In this document: positions 24,392 to 32,934 of the stretch, piece after piece
Position numbering within the stretch: the stretch's first letter is position 1
Layout: each line of letters starts with the position of its first letter
Assembly: GCA_964625885.1 (NCBI GenBank)
Contig: CAZVBM010000001.1
Span: forward strand, 62,001 to 126,000
DNA from: CAZRIZ01 sp964625885
Lineage (GTDB): Bacteria > Patescibacteriota > Saccharimonadia > Saccharimonadales > Saccharimonadaceae
Reading direction: 5' to 3'
DNA: 64,000 nt
Program-made: the position numbers and the translations under genes
The notes under the pieces: generated by a model
What the model was told of the DNA's origin: nothing
The model's database searches: none
Seen by the model: the letters and a program-made list of their open reading frames with translations, nothing else

Positions 24392-25752
24392 AAACTATTG
24401 ATCTTGTTAAGCGAGCCGGACGCAATTTAAGCCAGGCAAAACTACGCACCGCCTTAACCGCCTTAGCAATTAGTATTGGTGCTTTTGTGATCATGACCAG
24501 TCTAGCCTTTGGAGTTGGTATCAACCGCTACACCGACAATCTGATTGGCACCAACATCAGCGACCGAACTCTGGCAGTTAGTAAGGAGAGTATGGAATCA
24601 TTCATGGCTAATGGCGGCATGAATGCGGGACTGAGAAAATATTCCGAAAACTACAACGACACCATGTTTATTGAAATGCTCGATGACAGCGATGTCGAGG
24701 CCGTGAGAAAAGTTGATGGCGTCGAAAAAGTCGTTCCATTTCAAATGGTTACAATGAAATATTTTCAGCTTGAAGACAATGAACAAAAATGGTATTCGTT
24801 TACTAATATATTCGATCCATTTGTAATTAACGAAACATTGGCTGGTAAACTACCCGAACGAGGCAAACATATCGGGCAGGATGAGATAATTGTTCCCGAA
24901 AACTACCTCAAAGATTTGGGGGTAGGAAAAGACGAAATTATCGGCAAAACTATCAAAATGACTTTTTCGATTACGCCAACTCAAGCCAATATTAGAGAAC
25001 TCAAAATTGACCTGACGCAGCTAACACCGGAACGAATTGCCGAGCTAGAAAAGGGGCTAGAAAAAGTCTATGAATTTAAAGTCGTAGCCGTCAGTAAAAA
25101 AATGCCAATGTCGGTCAATATGGCACAGCTGTTAATCAATGAAGATAAATATTCTGAAATCGGCCAAGCAATTACCAGGGGAACCGACAGTCAGGGCAAA
25201 TATATGCAATTAATGACTCTTGCGGCTGAGGGGAAAACTCCAGAGGAAGTTAAAAAACAAATTGAGGATCAGACCAAGCTAAAAGCGATGACGGCGCGCG
25301 AATTACAGCAAATGGTGTCGCAAATAACTAATGTCCTGCAAATTGTAGTGATTAGTTTTGGCGTTTTATCCTTAATCGTAAGTGTTTTTGGCATCGTTAA
25401 TACGCTTTACGTCAGCGTTTTAGAGCGCACCAGCCAAATCGGTCTGATGAAAGCCCTCGGTATGCGTGGCAAGCACGTCGCCAAGCTTTTCCGCTACGAA
25501 GCCGCTTGGGTTGGTTTTATTGGCGGAGCAACTGGCGTTGGTTTGTCGTGGCTGATTGGTACGCTTTTAAATCCGTGGCTGTCAGAGCTAATTGGCTTTA
25601 AGCCAGAGGATGGCATTTACTTACTACAATACGAGCCAATTCAAGCTTTAATTTTGATTGTGGCGCTGGTTATTATCGCCATTGTTTCTGGCTTCATGCC
25701 CGCCCACAAAGCCGCTAAGCTCGACCCAATCGAAGCGTTAAAAACCGAATAA
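24388..25752 (+). CDS. MacB/FtsX-like ABC permease
   Basis: These 454 residues have one N-terminal membrane helix (about 20-45), an extracytoplasmic domain of roughly 270 residues, and three C-terminal helices (about 315-345, 370-395 and 415-440). The C terminus ends in GFMPAHKAAKLDPIEALKTE, the standard MacB-type permease ending. With the ATPase before it, this makes a type VII ABC system. Members export peptides, move lipoproteins or signal across the membrane. No periplasmic adaptor is encoded nearby. Substrate unknown. Confidence 0.92.
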   Translation: MKTIDLVKRAGRNLSQAKLRTALTALAISIGAFVIMTSLAFGVGINRYTDNLIGTNISDRTLAVSKESMESFMANGGMNAGLRKYSENYNDTMFIEMLDDSDVEAVRKVDGVEKVVPFQMVTMKYFQLEDNEQKWYSFTNIFDPFVINETLAGKLPERGKHIGQDEIIVPENYLKDLGVGKDEIIGKTIKMTFSITPTQANIRELKIDLTQLTPERIAELEKGLEKVYEFKVVAVSKKMPMSVNMAQLLINEDKYSEIGQAITRGTDSQGKYMQLMTLAAEGKTPEEVKKQIEDQTKLKAMTARELQQMVSQITNVLQIVVISFGVLSLIVSVFGIVNTLYVSVLERTSQIGLMKALGMRGKHVAKLFRYEAAWVGFIGGATGVGLSWLIGTLLNPWLSELIGFKPEDGIYLLQYEPIQALILIVALVIIAIVSGFMPAHKAAKLDPIEALKTE

Positions 25753-25779
25753 TCACACCCAAGCTGATATAATAATGGT

Positions 25780-27294
25780 ATGAATAACTTACCTTTAGTT
25801 CTATTAATCTTAGATGGCTTTGGTTTGGCCGAACCTGGGCCAGGAAACGCTATTACAAACGCCAAGACGCCTGTATTTGACTATTTGTGGCAGAATATGC
25901 CACACGCTCAGCTGGAGGCCTCAGGATTGGCCGTGGGGCTGCCAGAGGGCCAAATGGGCAACTCAGAAGTGGGGCATTTAAATATCGGCGCTGGACGGAT
26001 TGTGAAACAAACGCTGGTTGAAATTGACGACGCTATTGCCAGCGGGGAATTTGAAAATAATTCAGTTTTACAAGAAGCTCTACAAGCTACCAAAAATAAC
26101 GACGGGCGGCTGCATTTAATTGGCCTAGTGTCGGATGGTGGAGTGCATAGCCATGTTAATCATTTAACCGCTATCGTTGAAGCCGCTAAAAAAACCGAGT
26201 TAGATCACGTCTTTATTCACGCCATTACTGATGGTCGCGATACAGCGCCTAAATCAGGGCTGGACTTCATCCAAGCGCTTGACTTAGAACTACTACGTAT
26301 TGGCGTCGGCGAAATCGCCACGGTCGCTGGTCGTTACTACGCCATGGACCGCGACAAACGCTGGGAACGGATTGCTAAGGCCTATGAAGCCATGGCAAAC
26401 GGAGTGGGCGAGAGATTTGACACCGCCGAGGAAGCAATTACCGCGTCATACGAAAACGACGTCACTGATGAATTTGTTGAGCCATGTGTTATTAACCCAA
26501 GTGGCACAATTAGCGACGGCGACACGGTTATTTTCTTTAATCTTCGCCCTGACCGGATGATTCAAATCGTCACTGCTTTTGAATATCCAAATGAGGTAGG
26601 TTTTTCGATTACTAAGCCGCCAAAGAATTTATCACTCTTTAGCTTTACTAAGTACGATGATTCGCTAAGCACAAATGTGTTATTTCCAAAGCAAATCATC
26701 AAACGCACTTTGGGCGAGTTATTATCAAATAACGGCCTAAAACAAGCGCGTATTGCCGAGACCGAAAAGTATGCTCACGTGACCTATTTCTTTAATGGCG
26801 GCGAAGACTTCGTTTTTAAGAACGAAAACCGCACCCTGGTGCCATCGCCAAAAGTCGCCACCTATGATATGCAGCCAGCTATGAGCGCCACCGAAGTCGC
26901 TGACGCAGTGATTGCCGATTTAGAAGCCAAACAAAGCGACGTCCTGATTGTCAATTTTGCCAACTGCGATATGGTTGGACATACCGGCTACTTCGATGCT
27001 GCCATGCAAGCTGTCGAGACAGTTGATCGCGAGATGGGGCGAATTTTAGCTGCCGTCGAGCAACGCGGTGGTGTTGCTTTGATTACCGCCGATCACGGCA
27101 ATGCCGAACAAATGCGCGACGAGAAAGACCAGCCATTTACCGCACATACCACCAATCCAGTACCATTAATTTTAACCAAGAGCGAATATCAGCTGAAAGA
27201 CGGCGGCAAATTAGCCGACATCGCACCAACCATTCTGGCGTTAATTGGCATTAAACAACCTTCTGAAATGACGGGGGAGAGTCTGCTTAAATGA
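25780..27294 (+). CDS. gpmI: 2,3-bisphosphoglycerate-independent phosphoglycerate mutase
   Basis: The 504-residue enzyme interconverts 3- and 2-phosphoglycerate in glycolysis without a bisphosphoglycerate cofactor. The phosphatase-like metal site is visible: LDGFG near the N terminus, catalytic Ser62 in GNSEVGHLNIGAGR, and the C-terminal NCDMVGHTG and TADHGNAEQM motifs. Substrate-domain motifs (DGRD, GRYYAMDRD) are intact. TATAAT at 25768-25773 is six bases before ATG, predicting a leaderless mRNA. It overlaps pth by four bases (ATGA). Confidence 0.97.
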   Translation: MNNLPLVLLILDGFGLAEPGPGNAITNAKTPVFDYLWQNMPHAQLEASGLAVGLPEGQMGNSEVGHLNIGAGRIVKQTLVEIDDAIASGEFENNSVLQEALQATKNNDGRLHLIGLVSDGGVHSHVNHLTAIVEAAKKTELDHVFIHAITDGRDTAPKSGLDFIQALDLELLRIGVGEIATVAGRYYAMDRDKRWERIAKAYEAMANGVGERFDTAEEAITASYENDVTDEFVEPCVINPSGTISDGDTVIFFNLRPDRMIQIVTAFEYPNEVGFSITKPPKNLSLFSFTKYDDSLSTNVLFPKQIIKRTLGELLSNNGLKQARIAETEKYAHVTYFFNGGEDFVFKNENRTLVPSPKVATYDMQPAMSATEVADAVIADLEAKQSDVLIVNFANCDMVGHTGYFDAAMQAVETVDREMGRILAAVEQRGGVALITADHGNAEQMRDEKDQPFTAHTTNPVPLILTKSEYQLKDGGKLADIAPTILALIGIKQPSEMTGESLLK

Positions 27295-27857
27295 AGCTGA
27301 TTGTTGGACTAGGCAACCCTGGGCGCGAATACCAAAAAACCCGACACAATCTAGGCTTTATGCTGGTCGATGATTTAGCCAAGAAACTTGGCGCCAGATG
27401 GCAAATCAAGCCCAAGTGGCAAGCCGAAGTGGCCGAGACTAACTTAAACGGCGAAAAAGTTTTATTAGTTAAACCAACTAGTTTTTATAACTTAACTGGC
27501 GACGCTGTGCGCCGAATTGGCGATTTTTATAAGATCAATTACAGAGATGACTTGCTGGTAATTCATGACGACCTGGCACTAGATTTTGGCACGATTCGAG
27601 TACGTCAAAAGGGGAGTGATGCTGGTAATAACGGCATAAAATCAACTATCGCCCATATTGGTGAAAATTTCTGGCGCATCCGCGTTGGTACCAAAACGCC
27701 TTTGAGTGAACAAATCGACAAAGCCGATTTTGTCTTGTCAAAGATGTCATTTGGCGAAAAAAGGCAACTAAAAACCGCTTCGACAGAAATTCGCCAGTTA
27801 GTTGAAAAATTCATATCTGGGGAGCTAACCGAAACCTCAACCCGCGTGTTAAAATAA
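27291..27857 (+). CDS. pth: Peptidyl-tRNA hydrolase
   Basis: The 188-residue enzyme frees tRNA from stalled peptidyl-tRNA. The catalytic set is present: Asn10 (GLGNPG), His19 (TRHNLGF) and Asp93 (VIHDDLALDFG), with GSDAGNNGIKS for substrate binding. The length is normal. It overlaps gpmI by four bases and is likely translated by coupling. Confidence 0.97.
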   Translation: MKLIVGLGNPGREYQKTRHNLGFMLVDDLAKKLGARWQIKPKWQAEVAETNLNGEKVLLVKPTSFYNLTGDAVRRIGDFYKINYRDDLLVIHDDLALDFGTIRVRQKGSDAGNNGIKSTIAHIGENFWRIRVGTKTPLSEQIDKADFVLSKMSFGEKRQLKTASTEIRQLVEKFISGELTETSTRVLK

Positions 27858-27886
27858 AATTAATTAATGTGTTGAAAGGGGATTTT

Positions 27887-28609
27887 GTGGAACCAAACCA
27901 ACCAGCACCAAAAAAATTCAATAAAAACGTCATTTTAATATTGGCGGTAGTTATCGCTCTGTTCGCCACAGTTGGCGTGGCGGCCTACTTCTTGGCTTTT
28001 AAGCCAGAAGAGACGCCAAAAACAACTGACAATACCAGTCAGACCGAGACTGAAAAAACCGAGACAGAGTCGGTAAAGCAAACCGAGACAGAGAGACCAA
28101 CCGAGCAAGTTGAGCAACCCAAAACTGAAGTCTCAAATAAGGGCTATTTAGTAGTGAAACAATGGGGATTGAGGTTTAAGATACCGCAAGGAATGGCTGA
28201 TATACAATATCGTATCCAAGGAGATAAGGTCTATTTCTACGGCAAACCATCATCGCCCAAAGTCGAATATCGTAGTGATTACGACGCTGACAAGCAAGGC
28301 AAATACGCCCTAGGCTATCTCAAACGATCAAAAGAAGCTAATATATCAAACGACTGGGGAAGTGTATCTGGCAAGCAAGTTGGCGACTATTACTATTACA
28401 CTGGTCATTCATTTAGCGGTCTAGAGTCTGGTATTGGACTTAACGGGCTATTTTACACGACTGACTGTATTGATAAGGCTAAAGCAGGTACAGACTATGA
28501 CGACAAAGCCTGCCAGGACCTGATGGAGGCTGAATCCAAGACATTTAGCCTAATAAATGGTGGTGAAGGCTCAGTCGGCCTCTTACCGGCTATCGAGCTA
28601 TTGCCATAA
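27887..28609 (+). CDS. Membrane-anchored protein, unknown
   Basis: From GTG at 27887 (AAAGGGGA lies six to seven bases upstream) the product is 240 residues. A membrane helix lies at about 15-38. A Thr/Glu/Gln-rich linker of about 45 residues with repeated TETE and KQTE units follows, then a globular outer domain of about 150 residues. Two Cys residues near the C terminus (YTTDCIDKA, DDKACQDL) could form a disulfide outside the cell. An earlier GTG at 27869 has no ribosome site. A similar layout occurs in the unrelated protein at 50809. No family is recognised. Confidence 0.6.
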   Translation: MEPNQPAPKKFNKNVILILAVVIALFATVGVAAYFLAFKPEETPKTTDNTSQTETEKTETESVKQTETERPTEQVEQPKTEVSNKGYLVVKQWGLRFKIPQGMADIQYRIQGDKVYFYGKPSSPKVEYRSDYDADKQGKYALGYLKRSKEANISNDWGSVSGKQVGDYYYYTGHSFSGLESGIGLNGLFYTTDCIDKAKAGTDYDDKACQDLMEAESKTFSLINGGEGSVGLLPAIELLP

Positions 28610-28620
28610 TTTTTCCAACC

Positions 28621-28673
28621 AAAAAGCGCCAGGTATAGGTAAGGGTGGGCATCACCTAGCCTGGCGCTTTTTG
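28621..28673. terminator. Bidirectional hairpin between the 27.9 kb gene and the minus-strand RNA
   Basis: AAAAAGCGCCAGG pairs with CCTGGCGCTTTTT over 13 perfect pairs around a 27-base loop. The A and T tracts let it stop transcription from either side: the 27.9 kb gene on plus and the candidate RNA on minus. Confidence 0.8.
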
Positions 28674-28865
28674 GCTCCTCAACACACCACCATGGCTCTC
28701 CAGAAGAGTCCCGAGAAGCGTGACCCACCTCACAATATATTAGGGTCCGCCGGTTGAGGAGGTTATAACACACAGCAAGTAAAAGATAGGGGAAAGAATT
28801 ATGACTTGATGTGTGCTAAACTATTTTTTGGAGGTTCGTTAATGGCCCTCTCAAGTGCCATCAAT
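28621..28865 (-). ncRNA. Candidate non-coding RNA, about 245 nt
   Basis: On the minus strand a consensus promoter (28872-28900) fires into 245 bases without a gene-like frame, ending at a strong terminator. Downstream on this strand lies only the antisense side of the plus-strand gene, so it is not a leader. Inside, CTCCTCAAC (from 28761 down) pairs with GTTGAGGAG (28684 down) to enclose about 70 bases, and GAGGTGGG, TCTGGAGAG and similar blocks allow further stems. I found no motif of RNase P, tmRNA, SRP or 6S RNA. Confidence 0.5.
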
Positions 28866-28871
28866 GTTTCC

Positions 28872-28900
28872 ATTGTAGCACAAAACTTCAACAATGTCAA
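28872..28900 (-). promoter_or_regulatory. Consensus promoter of the 28.6 kb RNA
   Basis: TTGACA (28895-28900), exactly 17 bases, TACAAT (28872-28877), read on the minus strand. Fifteen bases around the -10 are identical to the promoter at 60406. Confidence 0.75.
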
Positions 28901-28914
28901 CTATTTTATCATAA

Positions 28915-29772
28915 ATGTTTAGCATTAGCAAAATCACCCCTGTTAAAAATGCCTTTTTGAGCCCACTTTCTGATATTTATAACCCAGTAAAAGAAATTTA
29001 TTTTTGCGGAAAATTGCCCGAAAAACGCCAACCAAGCGTCGCCATTGTCGGTTCGCGCCGACCAACCGCTTATGGCCGCGAAATGGCGCATAAATTTGCC
29101 TATGCGCTGGCTCAGCAGGGAATTATTATAATTAGCGGACTGGCGCTTGGTATCGATGGACTGGCACACCGCGCCTGCCTAGAAGCCGGTGGCACGACTT
29201 TGGCGGTGCTGGGTGGCGGGCTAAATGACATTACGCCACGCAGTAATCAACCGCTCGCCAGAGAGATCTTACAGAAGGATGGGGCAATCTTAAGCGAATA
29301 CGAGCCGAGTATGCCGGTTTTGGCGCATCAGTTTCTCGAGCGTAATCGGATTGTAAGCGGATTAGCCGACGCTGTGATTGTCATCGAGGCCGCTAGACGT
29401 AGCGGCACGCTTTCGACCGCCGCTCATGCTTTGCAACAGGGGCGCGATATTTTTGCTGTGCCTGGCCATCTAACCAGCCCAATGTCCGAAGGCTGCAACA
29501 ATCTAATTAAACAGGGTGCCACACTACTAAATGACGTACAGCAAGTCTTAGATTTATTTAACTTAAACAGTGCGCCAGAGAAATCGACCAGCACCACCAA
29601 AGATCCAATTGGCCGACAAATTATTGATATGATTCGTCAAGGCGAGAGATCTGGTGATGCCATCGTGAAAAAGCTGGGGATTCCACCAGCCGAGTTTAAT
29701 TATCACCTGACGATACTTGAGCTCCATGGGCTCATCAGGCCACTTGGCAACAACAATTGGTCACTTAATTAA
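28915..29772 (+). CDS. dprA: DNA-processing protein DprA
   Basis: The 285-residue protein has the DprA Rossmann-like core: AIVGSRRPTAYGREMA, SGLALGIDGLAHRACLEAGG, TLAVLGGGL, LSEYEP, RNRIVSGLAD and EAARRSGTLSTAAHALQQGRD. A C-terminal winged helix (about 215-285) ends DLTILELHGLIRPL-like. DprA loads RecA on incoming single strands during natural transformation. The N-terminal SAM-like domain of longer members is reduced. No recA or com gene is in the window, but recO and topA are. Confidence 0.95.
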   Translation: MFSISKITPVKNAFLSPLSDIYNPVKEIYFCGKLPEKRQPSVAIVGSRRPTAYGREMAHKFAYALAQQGIIIISGLALGIDGLAHRACLEAGGTTLAVLGGGLNDITPRSNQPLAREILQKDGAILSEYEPSMPVLAHQFLERNRIVSGLADAVIVIEAARRSGTLSTAAHALQQGRDIFAVPGHLTSPMSEGCNNLIKQGATLLNDVQQVLDLFNLNSAPEKSTSTTKDPIGRQIIDMIRQGERSGDAIVKKLGIPPAEFNYHLTILELHGLIRPLGNNNWSLN

Positions 29773-29844
29773 GCTTGCGTTATCTTAGACAATGTGTTAT
29801 GGTTGAAAGATCTTGACCAGAGAGGTCGAAAGGAGGGGTGAGAT

Positions 29845-30033
29845 ATGCAACAATTCTTCAATTCGTTGTCGCCAGACCTACAATTTGCACTACTCTTAGC
29901 GACGATCGTACTAATGGTGATTAACCTGAATGCAAAGCTTAAGGGGAACCACAAAACATATCAGAGGACTTGTCTTGCCATAGCAGCGGTTCTGCTAGTG
30001 ACGTTCGTCAGCGTACTATTAGTTTGGTGCTAA
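29845..30033 (+). CDS. Small membrane protein, 62 residues, unknown
   Basis: ATG at 29845 follows a strong ribosome site (GAAAGGAGGGG). The peptide has two membrane helices (about 12-31 and 41-61) joined by a short basic loop (NAKLKGNHKTYQR). It is followed 23 bases later by another small membrane gene with an equally strong ribosome site, and a terminator closes the pair. A weak promoter (TTGCGT, TATGGT) lies upstream, and GACC/GGTC could form a small hairpin before the ribosome site. No family recognised. Confidence 0.6.
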   Translation: MQQFFNSLSPDLQFALLLATIVLMVINLNAKLKGNHKTYQRTCLAIAAVLLVTFVSVLLVWC

Positions 30034-30056
30034 ACGTACAGGGAGGAGAGCGATAA

Positions 30057-30344
30057 TTGGAGAACGTGTTTAACAATACAAAGCCAGAAGTTATTCTTCT
30101 GATTATTGAATTGGTTGCTGGCTTGGTAATTATGCACATGGCGTTCACTCAGCCCAGAAGCAATCCAAGGTGGAAGCTAATCGTCAACACGGCATACGCC
30201 ATCGTGACAACAGCCACTATTATACTCAGCATCATGGCATTACTTGACGGAGCAGCGCTCTCAGGCGCACTAGGGCTAGTAATAGTCGTGGGCGCCAACA
30301 TACCGAGTATAGTTAGACCGATTCGCCAAAAACCTCGAAGGTAG
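30057..30344 (+). CDS. Small membrane protein, 95 residues, unknown
   Basis: The start is TTG at 30057, supported by GGGAGGAG upstream; no ATG is available nearby. Three membrane helices are predicted at about 10-30, 41-62 and 67-83, with a basic C terminus (RPIRQKPRR). It pairs with the 62-residue membrane gene before it in a two-gene operon ended by the hairpin at 30378. The two may form a hetero-oligomer in the membrane; a holin-like or toxin role is possible but nothing in the sequence proves it. Confidence 0.55.
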   Translation: MENVFNNTKPEVILLIIELVAGLVIMHMAFTQPRSNPRWKLIVNTAYAIVTTATIILSIMALLDGAALSGALGLVIVVGANIPSIVRPIRQKPRR

Positions 30345-30377
30345 CGACAAAATGGATATCCTACCCCCGAACATTAG

Positions 30378-30403
30378 GACGAGCTAAGTTAGCTCGTCTT
30401 TTA
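30378..30403 (+). terminator. Terminator of the small-membrane-protein pair
   Basis: GACGAGCT-AAGTT-AGCTCGTC followed by TTTTAAATTT. Confidence 0.85.
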
Positions 30404-30446
30404 AATTTGTCTTTTTATAAGCAAGGCTTTACAATATTAGGCTGAT

Positions 30447-32759
30447 ATGAAGAACTTGGTCATCGTCGAGTCACCAGCCAAAGCTAAAACTATTAGTAAA
30501 TACTTAGGTAAAGACTTCACTGTTTTGTCGAGTGTTGGTCATATTCGCGCCATCCCTAAAAAAGGTAAAAATGGCGAAAAAGCTATCGATGTTAACAATG
30601 GTTTCAAAACTCAATATGAAGTTGATCCGCTCAAGCGCAAGATCGTAAGCGAACTCAAAAAAGCCGTTAAAGAAGCTGATCAAGTTTGGCTGGCAACTGA
30701 TGAAGACCGCGAAGGGGAGGCGATTGCTTGGCATTTAGCCGAAGTCCTAAAGCTCGACCCCAAGACCACCAAGCGAATTACTTTTAACGAGATCACTAAA
30801 ACCGCCATCGAAGAAGCGGTTAAAAATCCGCGAGCTATTGATATGGAGCTGGTGCAGGCCCAACAGGCTAGGCAAATCTTGGATCGACTAGTCGGCTTCG
30901 AGCTATCCCCAGTTGTTTGGCAAAAAGTCCCTGGCGGCAAGAGCGCTGGACGGGTTCAATCGCCGGCCGTACGCCTAGTGGTCGAACGTGAAGATGAAAT
31001 TATGAATTTTAAACCAACCTTTGACTTTAAAGTTACAGCCGAACTAAAACACCAAGATGAAACCTTCCAAGCTGAGTTATCTGAACGAATCAAAACCGCC
31101 GAAGAAGCTAAAGACTTTCTAGAAAAAACTAACGCTGCCGAGCTAACGGTCGACACTGTCGAAAACAAGCCAGCTGAACGTAATCCGCAAGCACCATTCA
31201 CTACTTCAACCCTGCAACAAACCGCCAACGCCAAGCTAGGTTTTAGCTCCAAGCAAACCATGGCTTGCGCCCAACGGCTCTATCAAGCCGGTAAGATCAC
31301 CTATATGCGCACCGACTCAGTCAATCTAAGTAATATGTTCTTGAAATTTGCCCACGATTACATCGAGGAAGCTTTTGGCGCCAACTACTCAAAAGTCCGC
31401 AAATTCCGTACCAAGTCAGCCAACGCCCAAGAGGCTCACGAAGCGATTCGTCCGACTGACATACGAGTTGAGAAAGCCAGCGGTGATAATGCTGACCAGA
31501 AATTATATGATTTAATTCGCCGTCGCACTCTAGCTAGCCAGATGGCGCCGGCCAAGCTCGAAAAGACTGTTCTAAAGATTAAAAACAGCCAGGACAAGCG
31601 CGATTTTGTTGCCACTGGCGAGGTTATTACTTTTGATGGCTTCCTCAAGGCCTATGGCCAATCTGATACCGACAATGAGCTGCCAAAACTAAAAGTAGGT
31701 GATAAGGTAGGTTTACGGTCTGCTATCGCTCGCCAAACTTTCAAAAAAGCGCCAGCGCGCTACACCGAGGGTAGTCTGGTTAAGAAACTAGAAGAACTCG
31801 GTATTGGCCGTCCAAGCACCTATGCCACCATTATTGACACGGTGCAGACCAGGGGTTATGTCGAAAAGGGTAATAGCGAAGGCGAGGAGCGCGAAGTGGT
31901 AGTTATAAAAAGCAATGGCAGTGCCGTTACAGATACGACTGAGACTGAGAAATACGGCTCAACCAAGGGGCGATTGGTCGCCACGGCAGTTGGCAAAATG
32001 ATTAGCAGCTTCTTAATTGAGCATTTTAACCGAATCGTTGATTATGATTTTACCGCTACAATTGAAGAAGATTTTGATGAAATCGCCAGAGGTGAACTTG
32101 AGCGCAATAAGATGTTGTCTAATTTTTACGAACCATTTCACAAGCTAGTAAAAAACTCCAAAGATATTAAGCGATCAGAGGTTAGTAATGCTCGCCTAGT
32201 CGGGCAGCACCCAAAGGAAAATCAGCCAATTTTCGCTCGCCTAGGACGTTTCGGACCAATGTTGCAACTAGGAGACGCCGAAAATGAAAAGAAACCACGA
32301 TTTGCGCCACTACCAAAAGGGACGCAAATCGAAACCATCACCCTAGAGCAGGCAATTGAAGCTTTTAAGCTACCCAGAACAGTGGGTCAGACCAAAGACG
32401 GCAAGGACATTAAGGCTAATGTCGGCCGATTTGGCCCCTATATTCAGGTTGACAAACTGTTTGTTAGCATTAAACCACTCAATCCTATGACTATCACACT
32501 CGAAGAGGCCTTGGAGCTGTACGACAAAAAGCTTCAAGCCGAGAAAGACAAGAACATTGCTCAATGGGGTAGAGTTAGAGTCGTGCGTGGACCATACGGC
32601 CCGTACGTAACCGATGGCAAAACCAATGCTAAGATTGATAAGAAGCAAGACCCAGCTAAACTGACTGAAGAGCAAGCCCTAAAGCTTCTAGAAGAGCGAG
32701 CCAAAAAACCCACTCGTCGCCGAACGATCAGAAAAAGCACCAAGTCTACTAAAAAATAA
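30447..32759 (+). CDS. topA: DNA topoisomerase I
   Basis: The 770-residue type IA topoisomerase relaxes negative supercoils. The TOPRIM domain is at the N terminus (VIVESPAKAKTISKYLG, DEDREGEAIAWH) and the nicking Tyr is Tyr286 in ITYMRTDS. The C terminus has no zinc-finger cysteines. It has three glycine-aromatic repeats instead (RFGPMLQLGD, RFGPYIQVDK, GPYGPYVTDGK) and a basic Lys/Thr tail, seen in several bacterial lineages. TACAAT at 30430-30435 is eleven bases before ATG. Confidence 0.97.
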   Translation: MKNLVIVESPAKAKTISKYLGKDFTVLSSVGHIRAIPKKGKNGEKAIDVNNGFKTQYEVDPLKRKIVSELKKAVKEADQVWLATDEDREGEAIAWHLAEVLKLDPKTTKRITFNEITKTAIEEAVKNPRAIDMELVQAQQARQILDRLVGFELSPVVWQKVPGGKSAGRVQSPAVRLVVEREDEIMNFKPTFDFKVTAELKHQDETFQAELSERIKTAEEAKDFLEKTNAAELTVDTVENKPAERNPQAPFTTSTLQQTANAKLGFSSKQTMACAQRLYQAGKITYMRTDSVNLSNMFLKFAHDYIEEAFGANYSKVRKFRTKSANAQEAHEAIRPTDIRVEKASGDNADQKLYDLIRRRTLASQMAPAKLEKTVLKIKNSQDKRDFVATGEVITFDGFLKAYGQSDTDNELPKLKVGDKVGLRSAIARQTFKKAPARYTEGSLVKKLEELGIGRPSTYATIIDTVQTRGYVEKGNSEGEEREVVVIKSNGSAVTDTTETEKYGSTKGRLVATAVGKMISSFLIEHFNRIVDYDFTATIEEDFDEIARGELERNKMLSNFYEPFHKLVKNSKDIKRSEVSNARLVGQHPKENQPIFARLGRFGPMLQLGDAENEKKPRFAPLPKGTQIETITLEQAIEAFKLPRTVGQTKDGKDIKANVGRFGPYIQVDKLFVSIKPLNPMTITLEEALELYDKKLQAEKDKNIAQWGRVRVVRGPYGPYVTDGKTNAKIDKKQDPAKLTEEQALKLLEERAKKPTRRRTIRKSTKSTKK

Positions 32760-32866
32760 AATATATATCTTATAAATTAGCAACATATTTTGTGTTGCTG
32801 TTGTCGATTTTGTGATATAATTAGCTACGATATAACATTTTTTGACGATGTACTAATAGTTGTTGC

Positions 32867-32896
32867 TTGACAAGGTGGGGTATATAGTCATATAAT
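32867..32896 (+). promoter_or_regulatory. Promoter of the sigma4-HARE gene
   Basis: TTGACA (32867-32872), 18 bases, TATAAT (32891-32896). The start is about 30 bases before ATG, so unlike many neighbours this mRNA has a leader; AGAGAGG lies in it. A stem AGCAACA/TGTTGCT at about 32779-32800 after topA is a weak terminator. Confidence 0.7.
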
Positions 32897-32934
32897 ATAT
32901 TTATATAAAAGGCAAGAGAGGATAAATTACAAAA

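Noticed and set aside
28621..28865. SRP 4.5S RNA
   Set aside because: The asymmetric loop and GNAR tetraloop region typical of SRP domain IV is absent on either strand.
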